This document shows, one piece after another, positions 9,481-20,616 of a DNA stretch of 64,000 nucleotides (position 1 is its first letter; each line of letters begins with the position of its first letter). Under the pieces are notes generated by a model. The model was given only the letters and a program-made list of their open reading frames with translations, had not been told where the DNA came from and did not search any database. Both the position numbers and the translations under genes were made by a program. The stretch comes from Kryptolebias marmoratus (taxonomy: Eukaryota; Chordata; Actinopteri; Cyprinodontiformes; Rivulidae): NCBI RefSeq assembly GCF_001649575.2, contig NC_051434.1:20653051-20717050 (forward strand), given 5' to 3'.

Positions 9481-10594
9481 ATGGAGAGCAGCCTACATGC
9501 ATAACCCACTGTGGACACAAAGATTTGTAGCTTTACAAGAACACTTGGTTTCAAAGCCGAGTTGGGAACTGATATTTTTGGTCTTAAAGAGGCCGTAAAA
9601 GCATATAAAAGGATCAAACACTTCAAGTTGTTTGATAAATTAAAACAGAAAAGTGTTCCAGACAGCATCATAAGAATCTTAGTTTACTGGTATTCTAATC
9701 AGAAATTGCACGTAAAATGGAGCAATAACATTTTTGCCTCTTTTGGTGTGAGTAATTGTGTGCGCCAGGGTCGGCTTCTTTCACCTGCTCTGTTTAATTT
9801 GAACATGGGTGACTTGTCAAAAATATTTATTATTTTTTTTCATAAAACTGGATGTATGGTTGGTGATACTGTGGTTAATCACTTTATGGATTCTGATGAT
9901 CTGGCTATTCTCTCACCCAGCAGTGCTGGTTTTCAGCAGCTACTGAATATCTGCTCTGATTATGGGTTGAGATATAATGTGCAATACAATACTAAGAAAA
10001 CTGTTGTGTTAATATGCAGGAATAAAGCAGACAAACTTTATTTTCCAGATTTGTGTTTGTCGGGGAAGTTAAATGTCTGTACAAAAACTAAATATCTTGG
10101 TCACTACATCACAGACCAGCTCTGTGATGATGATGACATATATCGGCAGTGCTCTTACTGTATGCCCAGGCAAACATCCTGGTGAGGAAATTTCATATGT
10201 GCTCAGAAGACGTGAAGATACATTTATTCAAAGCTTACCTTACATCTCTGTACACAGCCCCCTTGTGGTGTAAATTTTAAAAAGCTAGTATGCAGAAGCT
10301 AAAGGTTGCTAATAATGTCTCCCTGAGACTTCTGCTTAAGAAACCCAGGTTCAGTAGTGCAAGTGAGATGTTTTGTACTGCACATCTCAGGACATTCCAG
10401 GCACTCATGAGAAATTTGATATATACGTGTATATGTCGTTTGTGCAGCTCCCAGAACAGTCTTATTGCAATGTTGTCACATCCTTCTGCCAGTGCACTAC
10501 ACTACCAGTCATCTTTGTGGAAACACTGATATGCAATTCTTTTATAAGTTAGTGGACTATTAATCTGCTGAATAAATAAATACAATACAATACT
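9481..10594 (+). mobile_element. 5'-truncated non-LTR retrotransposon (LINE)
   Basis: Carries a decayed reverse transcriptase (9511-10526) and ends in an ATAAATAAATACAATACAAT simple tail at about 10570-10594, as expected for a target-primed LINE insertion. The 5' edge near 9481 is approximate. No endonuclease domain is present. Confidence 0.75.
9511..10526 (+). pseudogene. LINE reverse transcriptase, catalytically dead
   Basis: The first frame (224 aa, 9511-10185) has the RT palm in order. The motif A region FGLKEAVKAYKRIKH lies at residues 23-37, where the usual catalytic Asp of the D..KAFDRI box is absent. Then come VRQGRLLSPALF at 84-95, HFMDSDDLAILSP at 124-136 (in place of YADD) and KYLGHYI at 194-200. 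A frameshift at about 10180 breaks it. The continuation is visible as KFHMCSEDV in one frame and then the 10290-10526 frame (AHLRTFQALMRNLIY). It is a decayed copy with no host function implied. Confidence 0.8.
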
Positions 10595-11394
10595 TGTCGC
10601 CTTATTTCTGGTTTCTTACTTTTCCTTGGACAGCTTCTGTCTAAAATAAGACAAGTGCAGGATTATCACCCCGAACCAGACAGGCTGATAAAACTTTACA
10701 GCGCCTGAACAGTTTCCTCGTGATTGATGAAGCTCAGTCACAGATCCAGCTGAAGCAGAAAGTGCAACACTTGAGGGTTTTTTTGTTTGTTTGTTTGAGA
10801 GGACCAGTCCAGTCTAAGTCCTGGACAGACTGTGATCCAGCTCTTACAGAGAAGAGACCAGGAGCTTTAGAGAAAACATAAATGGATGTCCCTGCAGGAC
10901 CGCTGAAACAAAGACCTCTGACAGTCAGTTCTGATTCTTAAACATCAGACAGGCAGAAAATTGAGTCTTTGATCCGTTTTATCAAACAGGATCAGTTTGT
11001 CACTTCAAAACTGCAGTTCAAAGGATGTTCTAGAGCCCATTATAAATCAAACAGGGATACCTTCGCTGTGTTGGGAGCAGGCAAACTCAGATTTTAGAAG
11101 AGTATTTTTTTCTGATGCCTTTTATTTTTCCTTGTTTAGCTGGTTTATACTGGTCGTACATGTTCAGCCTGCTCTCTCTCCGATCTCCTTCACTAATGTG
11201 GAAAACACCCTACAAGGTGAGCTATGTGAAATTACATGGGTAGTAATCAAAGAGCGCAGACAAAGAGCAGAAGGAGGAGCTCAGAACCATTCTGCTGTGG
11301 GGTCATTGAGTTTGTTCCTTAAACAGGTTCCAACAGATTGTCTTTGCTTGATTTTGCCAAGAGGAACTTTTTTTTTTATCCATTGCTGCTAACA
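10595..11394. other. Unassigned sequence
   Basis: No recognisable gene or element. The short frame at 10997-11392 has no family resemblance. A TTTGTTTGTTTGTTTG run lies at about 10778. Confidence 0.5.
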
Positions 11395-11573
11395 GGTGAT
11401 CAATTGTTTGCCCGTGTGCACGTGTTTCTCTGTACCAACAGCAAAGTAGCTCATGAACCACTGAACGGATTTGATTGGAACTTTCAGAAAGTTCCCACTG
11501 GATGTTCATCTACAGCTGAGTACGCACCGGAGTCAACTTGATTCAAGATGGCCGCCACAGCTAATCGCCTTTC
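11395..11573 (+). repeat. Rpt-A copy 1 (partial unit)
   Basis: Matches the dispersed Rpt-A unit: AGCTCATGAACCACTGAACG, AACTTTCAGAAAGT, GGATGTTCATCTACA, AAGATGGCCGCCACAGCTAA. It stops after this motif, so the second half of the unit is missing. Confidence 0.8.
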
Positions 11574-12334
11574 ATGGTTGCAGGTGATAAAGCTGTGTTT
11601 TTGTAGCTGAATCAGGAGCAGATAACCTGTACTATGGACATATTTACACATATGAAATGTCAAAGACTGGTGTGTTTCTATAAGAGTATTTGCTTATCAA
11701 GAGCAGAGCTGAGAAAGTCTTCAACGTATTCAGACAACCAACCCCGATGGGGAGTTTAAGTGATGCAAAGCAGCATTTAGAGAATATGAGAGCGTACAGA
11801 GATGAGCCCATGGCTGTCGGCTGCCTGCTGATGCTATCACACTATCACTGCTGCTGTGTTTAATCGCTGTGGCTAATGGCAGGAAATGAAATCACCCACT
11901 GAAGACCAACACACTTCCCACAGAATAATTACTGCTGTTGACCTTGGGTCTCTCACTGGTGTGTAGGTGCACAGACTGAACAACTCTCACCACACACACA
12001 CATCCTGGACTAACTCAGGCTGCTTTATCCGACTCCGACTCCTTCTTTCTGAAAACAGAAAGAACTGACACACTAACGGCATGTGTTTAGGTGCAGACTT
12101 AAAGGAGCACTTTGTGGTGTTTTCTGCTGTCTTTTTTTTTTTTAAGATTTTAATTTTTTTTTTAATGAAAAGCCTGACAATTGACAGAACTGTGTTATAC
12201 ACCAAGATCAGAATGAGTTTGATTAGCCTCAGTCAAAGACCAGGAGAAAAACACGGAGAAGCCAAATACACAAATCAGAACTTTATTTTAAAACGTGAAA
12301 CCAGAATAGAACAAAAAACATTGTTACTGTGTTG

Positions 12335-12369
<35 letters not shown>

Positions 12370-12889
12370 GACCTTGGGAGCTGCTGGGTGCCATTGATTT
12401 GTTTACCTGTGGGCTGCTGACAGTTTCTCATTAGGTTTCTTTTTCCAACACTTCCAGCAGAGGAGACCGAAGTCTGCACTTTCACAGCTGTTGATATGTG
12501 ATCAATGCAGCTGATAGATTGGCATTCTGTTGAATAGGTGAGAGCGATCCATTTAGGAGCCACAATAAGCCCCTCTTTGTGACCGGAGGAAGCTCTGAGG
12601 AGGAAGAACAATGCGTCAGCCTGAGCTTTGTTGGAGAAGAATGACAGCAGCAGAGATGGTTTTTATTCTTCCGCTTACCAAAGAGTTCAGAAACATTTAG
12701 AGAGCATCCACCCACTTTTTGTCTTTAAAAATATCCATCCATCTACCCCTCCATCCCTGAAGGAGCCCAAGGTGTTCCCAGGCCTGTGACGTCAGCTGTG
12801 TTTCTGCCATGATGGACCCGATTGTTACTATGTATTACCTAAAGCTGTTTATTTAGCACAGTGTCAATACTCATATTTGATTGTGTAGA
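11574..12889. other. Unassigned sequence
   Basis: No gene seen. It contains T/A homopolymer tracts at 12130-12165 and the (GT)n array listed separately. Confidence 0.5.
12336..12368. repeat. (GT)n microsatellite
   Basis: About 16 uninterrupted GT units. Confidence 0.95.
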
Positions 12890-13670
12890 TGTAACACCCA
12901 GCTTAATGCCAGCTGGGCATCACAGGTTCCCAGACAACAAGGAGGAAAACAGTTACACAGCACCAAGGGAGGACAGTTCAATCAATCAGGATTTTTATTC
13001 CCAAAAGGGGTAAAAATGCTCAGTTTTCTTTCTCAATCAATGAGAGTAAAAACACAATAAAAGAGTATTAAAATGTTCCAGTCCTGAACAAGCTAAAATT
13101 GTCCTTCAAGGGCAACGTCCACAGAGTCCGATTCGAACAGCGAATCCTGCGCTCCATTCAGTCTGACGTCACAGCCCCGATTCCACCGCCTCCTGCGGTT
13201 GTCGCAGCTCACTCCAGTCGCTCCACGCAAAGCGCCACCCCCAAGGCATCCTGTTGGGACAAAACACCTGGGCCAGAATAGCGATCACCGAGAGGCGGAT
13301 GTCCTATTTACACTTTAAACGGTCCCTGCAGACAATCAGTGGAAAGTTACTTACGGACCAGGGCAGAGTTCCCCCTCTGCCCGCTGTCGATCCGACACGT
13401 CGTTCCACTGATTGGATCCTTCGGTGCAAACCTCTTGCTCGCTCGGGGCCGCAGCCCCCTGCAACGAGCCCCCTGCAACGAGCCCCCTTCCCGGTTGCCT
13501 CTCACTGTCAATGTGAAGTCCTCTGCCCTTTAAAATCCACCGCCAACGTCTGGCAGGTCCCGGATACACTGCCTCCCGGCACGCCCACCCCGCACAGGTG
13601 GCTGGCATCAGCAATTTAGCCCTCAGAGTCCACAGTGGATAAAAAAAAATACAAACATGCAACAAAAACA
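12890..13670 (-). mobile_element. Possible solo LTR
   Basis: On + it runs TG (12890) to CA (13670). Read on the minus strand it has CTTTAAAGTG-type promoter wording near 13310 and GGGAATAAAAATCC (polyadenylation-like) near 12990, ending GGGTGTTACA. A 13-bp tandem duplication (GAGCCCCCTGCAAC) sits at about 13460-13485. GC content is higher than in the surroundings. No internal partner or target duplication was found. Confidence 0.35.
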
Positions 13671-14820
13671 CCCAACAATAAAAACCACACTTTAAAAAGT
13701 AAAAGCAGATTTCCACTGTGCGACATCGAGATTATTCTTAAGCAAAACCTAGAGAGATGGGAGTTCTGAGGTTTGAATCTGGACTGTGGCTCACCAGGAC
13801 ACAGACCCCTCACACCAAGCCTCCAAGCACGGCTCTTTGTTAAAACCCTGTCGAGACCTCTAGACCAGGACACCCTGGACTTTGCTCTTTAGCAGGGAGA
13901 CGTGTAGAGCTCAATGGTGAGTCAAGCTCCGACTAGAGTCTGATTTAGGCACGTGCCTCAAACACGAGGCCCAGGACAGCAAAAAGCAGGGAAACGGATG
14001 AACAACGGCAACATCCTTGTCGCTTTGTTCACTGGTGTTCTTTGGATCCTGTCTCCATCTGGCTGGTACCTGCTGTTCGCACTCGGACTCTCATCCCTCA
14101 CCAGCCTTCACCCCGTCTTCGCTGAGATGGACCAAACCTCCAGAACTTACAACCGCTGAGCCAGGCACGGCAGCTCCAACCAGGATGGGTTGGCAAATAA
14201 AGCTTATATCCTTCACTGCTCATGCTTTAGATTTTATATTTGGGGCTTATTTAACACATGGAGGACTGCTGGATGTGGTGGATTGTAATAAAAACAGCCT
14301 GTTGTTGAACATGAGGCAATATTCACTGGTTTTAATTAGAAATGATTTGCTTTCAACAGGAACCACTCGAGGCAAAGGTTTTAGGACGCTGTAAGCAGAG
14401 CTGAACATCAAATGCTTTTTTTTGCTATCTGTTGAAACTACTGGACTTGGCCACAAGGAGGCAGTGTTGCCCTTCTGTTTGCAGTCTGCCTGTTCATGCG
14501 GCGACGTGAAGTTCAGACCGGTCACCATCAGGAGCTGAAACTGGGAGGCAAATGACGAGTTTCCATTTAAACTGCATCAGGTCCCTCTTTGGTTTTCAGA
14601 CAGGCCGGGTCTGAAAAGGCAGCACAGGTGAACCCAGGGGGCTGAGCGGGCTCTCTACGTGTAGGTGACATCAGGTTCAGTGGGTTCTGACAGGAAGACC
14701 ATTCCCCTCTGATTAAACTAACACTTGCTCATTTTCTTCCACCTCTGTAACAGAATGGATTTATTTTTTAATTCACACCCATGCTGATGTAAAATTCTAT
14801 GAATTGCAGCAGGAGACAAT
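13671..14820. other. Unassigned sequence
   Basis: No gene or element recognised. The longest frames (up to 125 codons at 14017-14394) show no domain wording or splice-bounded exon pattern. Confidence 0.5.
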
Positions 14821-15842
14821 GTCTGTGTGTGTGTGTGTTTGTTACCAAAATATTTTATGAACCACTGGATGTATTTTAATAAAACTTTCAGGAAATAATC
14901 ATTGGATGTACATCTACAACTCAGCTTTACAACTACAAATCAAGCTGACTCACTTTTGGAGTCAGCTTGATTCAACATGGCTGCCACAGCCAACTGACCT
15001 TAAAACCACATAGATGACTATAATTCGGTCAATTTTACACGTTGAGCTAAAATTTGATGTGGTAGTAGCTGAAAGTGATCTGCAGCACATATTTTTAGCA
15101 CTAATACATTGTGAAGTATCTTTGTTAAATATTTGGCATTAACTATTTGGAGAAATCTGTCTGTTAGCAAAATATCTTATGAACCACTAGATGGATTTTA
15201 ATGAAACCTTCTGGAAATAATCATCAGATGTACCTCTACAACTAATTAATCTTTGGAAAAAGTCCAATTCAAGATGGCTTCCCCAGCTAACTGACCTTTG
15301 TAAAGACAAAAATGGCTATAACTCAGTCAATTTTACAGACATTGAGTTAATATTAGATGAGGAAGTAGCTGAGAGGTATTTACCACACATACTCCAAGTA
15401 CTATTCATTACACAAGATCCTTGCTTATAGCTTTAGCATTACCTGTTGGAGTCAAGCTTGTTTGTCTGTTAGCAAAATATCTCATGAGCTGCTGGGTGGA
15501 TTTTAATGTAAGTCTCAGAAAGTAATGATTGGATGCACATCTTCAACTGATTAACTTCTGGAGTTAATCTAATTCAAGGTGGCCACTACAGCTAATCAAT
15601 ATTAGCCAACACAAAAACAGCTATACCTCAGAGAAGTTTACAGATATTAAGCTAAACTTTAATGAGTCATCCACAACACGTACTCTGAGTGTAACATCTT
15701 GCAGTATCACAAGATCACACATAATGTCAGTTTCAAGATTTGACCAAGACGACTAGAACTCAGCCTTTTTTCAATCTAAGATGATGTAAGTTTGCGGGTG
15801 ACATGCATTCATTCAAGGAATGCTAGGCCTTGAATTATTACT
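14821..15842 (+). repeat. Rpt-A copy 2: three tandem ~310-bp units plus terminal palindrome
   Basis: Best example of the family. Units start at the AAAATAT-TATGAACCACT block at about 14846, 15166 and 15474. Each has the AACTTTCAGAAA-like block, ACATCTACAACT, AAGATGGCTGCCACAGC (or variant) and ACTCAGTCAATTTTACAGA with TTGAGCTAA. The copy ends with GCATTCATTCAAGGAATGC (15805-15823, one mismatch from a perfect palindrome) and TAGGCCTTGAATT. Confidence 0.85.
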
Positions 15843-17429
15843 TTTTCTCTCTAATGTTTGTCTCTGAGACCATGTGAGATTTTGTTTGTGAAGACAGGAA
15901 GCAGCAGATGGAAGGGTTATAGCTATAAATAAGTGTCTGTTTTGCGCGGCAGATTAGAGCGTTTGAGCTGCTTTTTAATGGTTTCTGGGTGAGATTAAAA
16001 ACTAAGCTGATTCATAATGTGTTTCCTTTTAAAAAAAATAAGCAGTCATAAACACGAATCAGAGGAAAAAAAAACTCCAAGATGACTGAAACAGGAAGTT
16101 TTTATCAAAACAAAGATTCTGTGACTTATTAATTTAAACTTATTTCTTTCTATGATCACTGCACACCTGCAGACCTCCAAATGTTTTTTTTATTATCATT
16201 TCACACACTAAATAAACAGATTATAATAAAAGTAAGTCAATATTACGAGTCGGAGTGGTTATTTCTTCACACTCAGAGGCTAAAATAAGCCATATAGATT
16301 CCAAAGTTGATGCAGGAAAAAGAAAAATCCCTCTTCTTCTCCACGCTTTGAGCCTGTGGGTCACATTTTCTACACTTATTGAAAATAGAAATGAAAAAAA
16401 AAAAAATTATATAAGCTGTGCTGATCAGCCTACAGATAACCGCCCACCTGAGGCCAAGTCAGCGTCCTCCACATTTATTGACACATTTCTTATCTGTTTC
16501 TTTCTCTCTTTCTCTCTCTCTTTCCCCTCCAAGCTTGTGTATAAATGCTGTTTCCTTCCCACCCTCACAAAGGGAATTCTGTATTTGTTTCCCAGAACCA
16601 TCAGGCCGCTTGGAGGTCAGATCTTGAGATATGCCACGGCTGGATTAAGTCTTTCGAAAGGTGAGTGGATCTCCTGACAAACGTTGTCAGGGTTGTCCTG
16701 ATAAGTCAGCCTGAAGAGGTCTGAAGTCCTCAGAATCTGGACTGAAATGGAAGCTCACCCTGAGATGTTCTGGAACAGGACTGGCCCGTGTGGTGGTTCC
16801 TGGACACCAAGCTGCTCCGAGGGCACTTCTCTTTGCCCCAACAGGGACTCTCAGTCAGACTGTTTCTTTATGTAGGGTAAACAGGTACAGTTGAGACATC
16901 TTGTTTGTTTTTGCCAAAAACAAAATACTTTGAAGAAAGAAATTTCTATGTTTATTTTCTTTGCTCATGTACTAAGCTATGGTGGATAAGGAATATTCAC
17001 AAGTAGTTGATGTTTTCCACAGTTAGCTCATAAATAGAAGGTGTATTTTTGTCTCAACTGTAGAACATGTAGGGTAGAGTTATCACACTCAATCATAATG
17101 CTGTGAAGCTGCAGCTCAGGTCCTTTAAAACATGACTCCTTGACACGATATCTTAGTAGTGTTAATGCTGAGTCAGCGGTGATTGTTGTTTTTCTGTTTC
17201 TAGTTTCCTCTGTATGTTTGTTGCATTCAAACTACTTCTGATTTTAACAATTCTATATTAAAACATTTGGCTTGATCAGAAATAGTGCACTGTGATTTTT
17301 AATATTTGTAACGTGTATATTTTTACACTTCTTTGCCTTTATTTACAAAACCAATCCTCATAACTGTCTTTTGAGCCTTTTACAGTTCATTCAAAAACAT
17401 TGTTATCTGAGATCTACTTCAGCATACTT
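15843..17429. other. Unassigned sequence
   Basis: No gene or element recognised. A pyrimidine tract (TTTCTCTCTTTCTCTC…) at 16500-16530 opens short frames by chance. Confidence 0.5.
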
Positions 17430-18090
17430 GCTATAGTTTTATCTTCTTATGCTAGTTTTATCTACTGCCTTGCTAATTTTAGCTTTGAGCTATGATTTTG
17501 CTAACTTTAGCTTTTAGCTACTGTCTTGTTACAATTAGGTTTTAACTAAAGTTTTACTAATTGTGTCTTTTAGCTATGGTTTTAGGTATTTTGGCTTTTA
17601 GTCTGAGGTTATGAAACATTTAGCTTTTAGCAACTATTTTGCTACGTTTAGTTTTAAGCTTTGAGCTTTGGTTTTGTTGATTTTGCTTTTTTATAAATGT
17701 TTTGTTAATTTTAAATTAAAGCTAATATTTTAATAACTTTACCTTTTAGTTACTGTTTTTTCTTTTTAGTTACATACTACTACATTTAGTTTTTAGCAAC
17801 TGTTTTGAAACATTGTTTTGTTTTTGTTTAAGCTACTGCTTTGCTACATTTAGCTAAAAGCTACTGTTTTGTTAATCGTGACTTTTGGCTATGATATGGC
17901 TAATTTTAGCTTTTAGCTATAATTTTGCTACATTTACAACTTTTTATCTAAATTTAAATTTTAGCTTGGATTTTGCTAACTTTACCTTTTGCTGCTCTTT
18001 GCTGTTTTTAACTTTCATCTATGGTTTGGCTAATTTTAACTTCTAGCTCTGCTCTTGTTAATTTTTAACTTTGAGCTACTTTTTCCTTAA
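17430..18090. repeat. Degenerate minisatellite, ~30-bp GCTAATTTTAGCTTTTAGCTA unit
   Basis: About 650 bp of imperfect units mixing GCTAATTTTAGC, TTTTAGCTA and GGTTTTGCTA. Strand asymmetry is strong (T-rich +). The TAGCTA steps make many short self-complementary segments. Confidence 0.8.
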
Positions 18091-18480
18091 TTTTATATTC
18101 TGTTCGGCTTGTTTCAAAAGTAGTTGTTTCATTCTTCAGCAGAATTCAGCATCAACTCTTCATGTTCCTAGAAACTGTAATTTCTTGAGTTTAAAGTCAT
18201 TTTGTTTAGTTTGTTTAGTTTATTCCTATTGCTTATTGCTCATCAAAATAGTCAGATTTATGTACATTAGCTTTTATCTCAGTCAACAAATTAGATTTTT
18301 GTCCTGTATGTTAGAAAACATGTCAATTTCGGGTAGACAATTTTACTACAATAAAATCCTCCTTTCCCATTCTGCCTGGCATGTTGGGTCTAAAACAACC
18401 AACCAGGCAGCAGGAGATGTAATAAAAATGTACGGCCGACCCTACCTCACACATTTCTTTAAAACTGAAAATGTTCCTGT

Positions 18481-18533
18481 GTTACATACTCCATAAGAAA
18501 TCACAAAGTGGGTTTGCGGCCACGTGGTTGCGA
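18481..18533 (+). repeat. Left arm of imperfect inverted pair around the piggyBac-like element
   Basis: About 53 bp matching the reverse complement of 21102-21155 with roughly 70% identity. It shares TACTCCA, TCACAAAGT and GCCACGTGGTTGCG. It could be two inverted copies of one dispersed repeat rather than one element's termini. Confidence 0.55.
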
Positions 18534-18622
18534 GCCGTTCATTTTTGTACACACCTTTCATCATCCATAAGTCATTCAGAGCAGAACTCCCAGGAAGCTC
18601 CTCTCTCCTCCTCCAGCCTTAA

Positions 18623-20612
18623 CCCCTTACCACTCCACCTCAAAAAGCCTGGAAAAGACGTACCCAAATTAAATTAGATGCTATTCTTCAGCCTTTTGTG
18701 GTTCAAACTAAAGATTAGGCTCTATGTGAAGTTAACACTTTGAATTTTTTGCCTGAGCAGTCAAAATGATTGTAACTTTAACCAATTAGTTATTGAAGCA
18801 AAAACACAGAGATTTCAAGGATTTTTTTCTCTCCTAGATTTTTCTCTTTTTTCATCAACTTACTGTTCATGGAGGAAGGGTGCTGAGACCGGAAAAACCA
18901 AATGAGGCTGTAGAATGATATTTTATTGTCGTGGAGTTCAAATTTTAGAAAATTAGCACAAAAGAATCACTATAATGGAGATGTTTTTCTGAGGGAAAGT
19001 CCAGGTCCTACCTAAACTGTGCCAAACTGTGCCAAATGGATATGTAACTTCAGAAAGCTCTAACTCCTACATGCTTCAACATACAGGCATCAGTGAAGGC
19101 TCAAATGAAAGGTGACGCTGAGACGAATCCTGTTCTGCAAATGAAGTCACTCTTAATACGAATATTTTACAGTAGAGGATAAATAAACACAATAAAATAC
19201 TTATTTTTTCTGAAGCACATAATAAAAAATGTCCCAAAACAAGTTCAGTTTGTCAAAACGTGTATTTACTGAAAAAATATGAAAAAGTAATTACATTGAA
19301 ACAAACTACTCACAAACTACTGCCACACAAACTATTTACAAACCATTTCACTGTTTCTACTTCAAATTCAGTGTCCAGTTACATATTTTTAGGGTGCCCC
19401 CTTTAGTTGCACAAAGCTCCGGAGCTTCACTGACGTCACAGCTGCCACCCGCTCCAAATGCTCCTTCAGCTCTTCCTGTTCTGGCTCGGAGTCACTTGCA
19501 GGCCTCTGACATGAAACCAGGTTTGTTTGTCCAGAGAGCGAAACCAAAACCAGACACGGAGACAGAACTTAAGGTAAGTGAGTTTATTTACAGGGTGCGT
19601 TAAATGTACAGTGAGCCGGGATCAGGAGCAGTCTGAAAAGCAAGAGGAGCTGGGTGAGTCTCGGGTACAATCTTGGTTCAGCGTAGATTGGTTGAGTGAG
19701 TGAATAGTGTCTCTTTGTTTCTTACAGGTCCTGNNNNNNNNNNNNNNNNNNNNNNNNNNNNNNNNNNNNNNNNNNNNNNNNNNNNNNNNNNNNNNNNNNT
19801 CTCAAGTAATACTTTAGTAAGTACTTTGAAATGCACAAAATCTGTCTTTAGCATGATACATATAGTTACTATGTTTGAATACGAAACTAACTCACAACTA
19901 TCCGGACATTTAGCACACACACCGATAAACAAAGCGCCGTCTATAAACAATGAGTAACATATAAACAGTAAGCAGCATATAAACAATGAGTACTTGTGAA
20001 AAAAATTGTTAGTACCCCCTGATCACGGACGTATTATCCTTAGAGAAAGGCATCACTCTTTTTATCAGCTACATCCCGGTCTAAAAAGTTGCTGTTTCTT
20101 TTCTTCACCAGCTCCAGAACTTCTTCTGTTGTGTATTTTATCTCCTTTGGTCATTTCGCCAGCTTTTATGTCGAAAAAAGTACAAAAAACAGTCTTCACC
20201 GCATTTACACGCAGGACGCATGAAGCAGCCTCTCTGTTAGACGGTTATACGCAGACTAATTTGGGGGTCTTGAAAAGTTCCGACCCCCCTCCCAGAAAAA
20301 TCACGTGACCGGAATTTCATTGGCTACCGGCCTGTGGTGTCAGAACTCGCTTGGGAGCTGACTGACCGGAGCTATATGCTTGCAAATGAGGGGAGGAGAC
20401 TTTCATGACTTTACGCATGGGAAATTAGAGGGGCTCTAGGGGGGCAGAGAGCAACCCAGTTGGTCAGACGAAACATTAATCAAAAGTGGCGCCAAAACAC
20501 TGCTATTTTGAAATTTAAGTTCATAAAAACAATAAATGTAGCAAAAACTATACAGATTTGAATAGAAAAGGCAGTAAAACGGCCCGTGGGTGGGCCGCCA
20601 CGTGGTAAGGGG
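18623..20612. mobile_element. piggyBac-like element with TTAA target sites, non-autonomous
   Basis: Both ends are intact: TTAA then CCCCTTACCAC (18619-18633), and GTGGTAAGGGG then TTAA (20602-20616). An 11-bp perfect terminal inverted repeat starting CCC and a TTAA duplication are the marks of piggyBac insertion. A subterminal hairpin CGGCCC…GGGCCG lies at about 20580-20597. No transposase frame is recognisable, but an assembly gap (19734-19799) and possible internal insertions are present. Length is 1990 bp including the gap. Confidence 0.65.
19734..19799. other. Assembly gap (66 N)
   Basis: Run of N inside the piggyBac-like element. True length is unknown. Confidence 1.
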
Positions 20613-20616
20613 TTAA

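Noticed and set aside
11338..11541. Frame reading VAHEPLNGFDWNFQKV, similar to frames in other Rpt-A copies
   Set aside because: The shared wording comes from DNA-level repeat identity; frames are short and broken differently in each copy, so coding is not supported.
16255..16677. 140-codon + frame
   Set aside because: Contains a Ser/Leu/Phe stretch from a CT-rich tract; no homology or exon signals.
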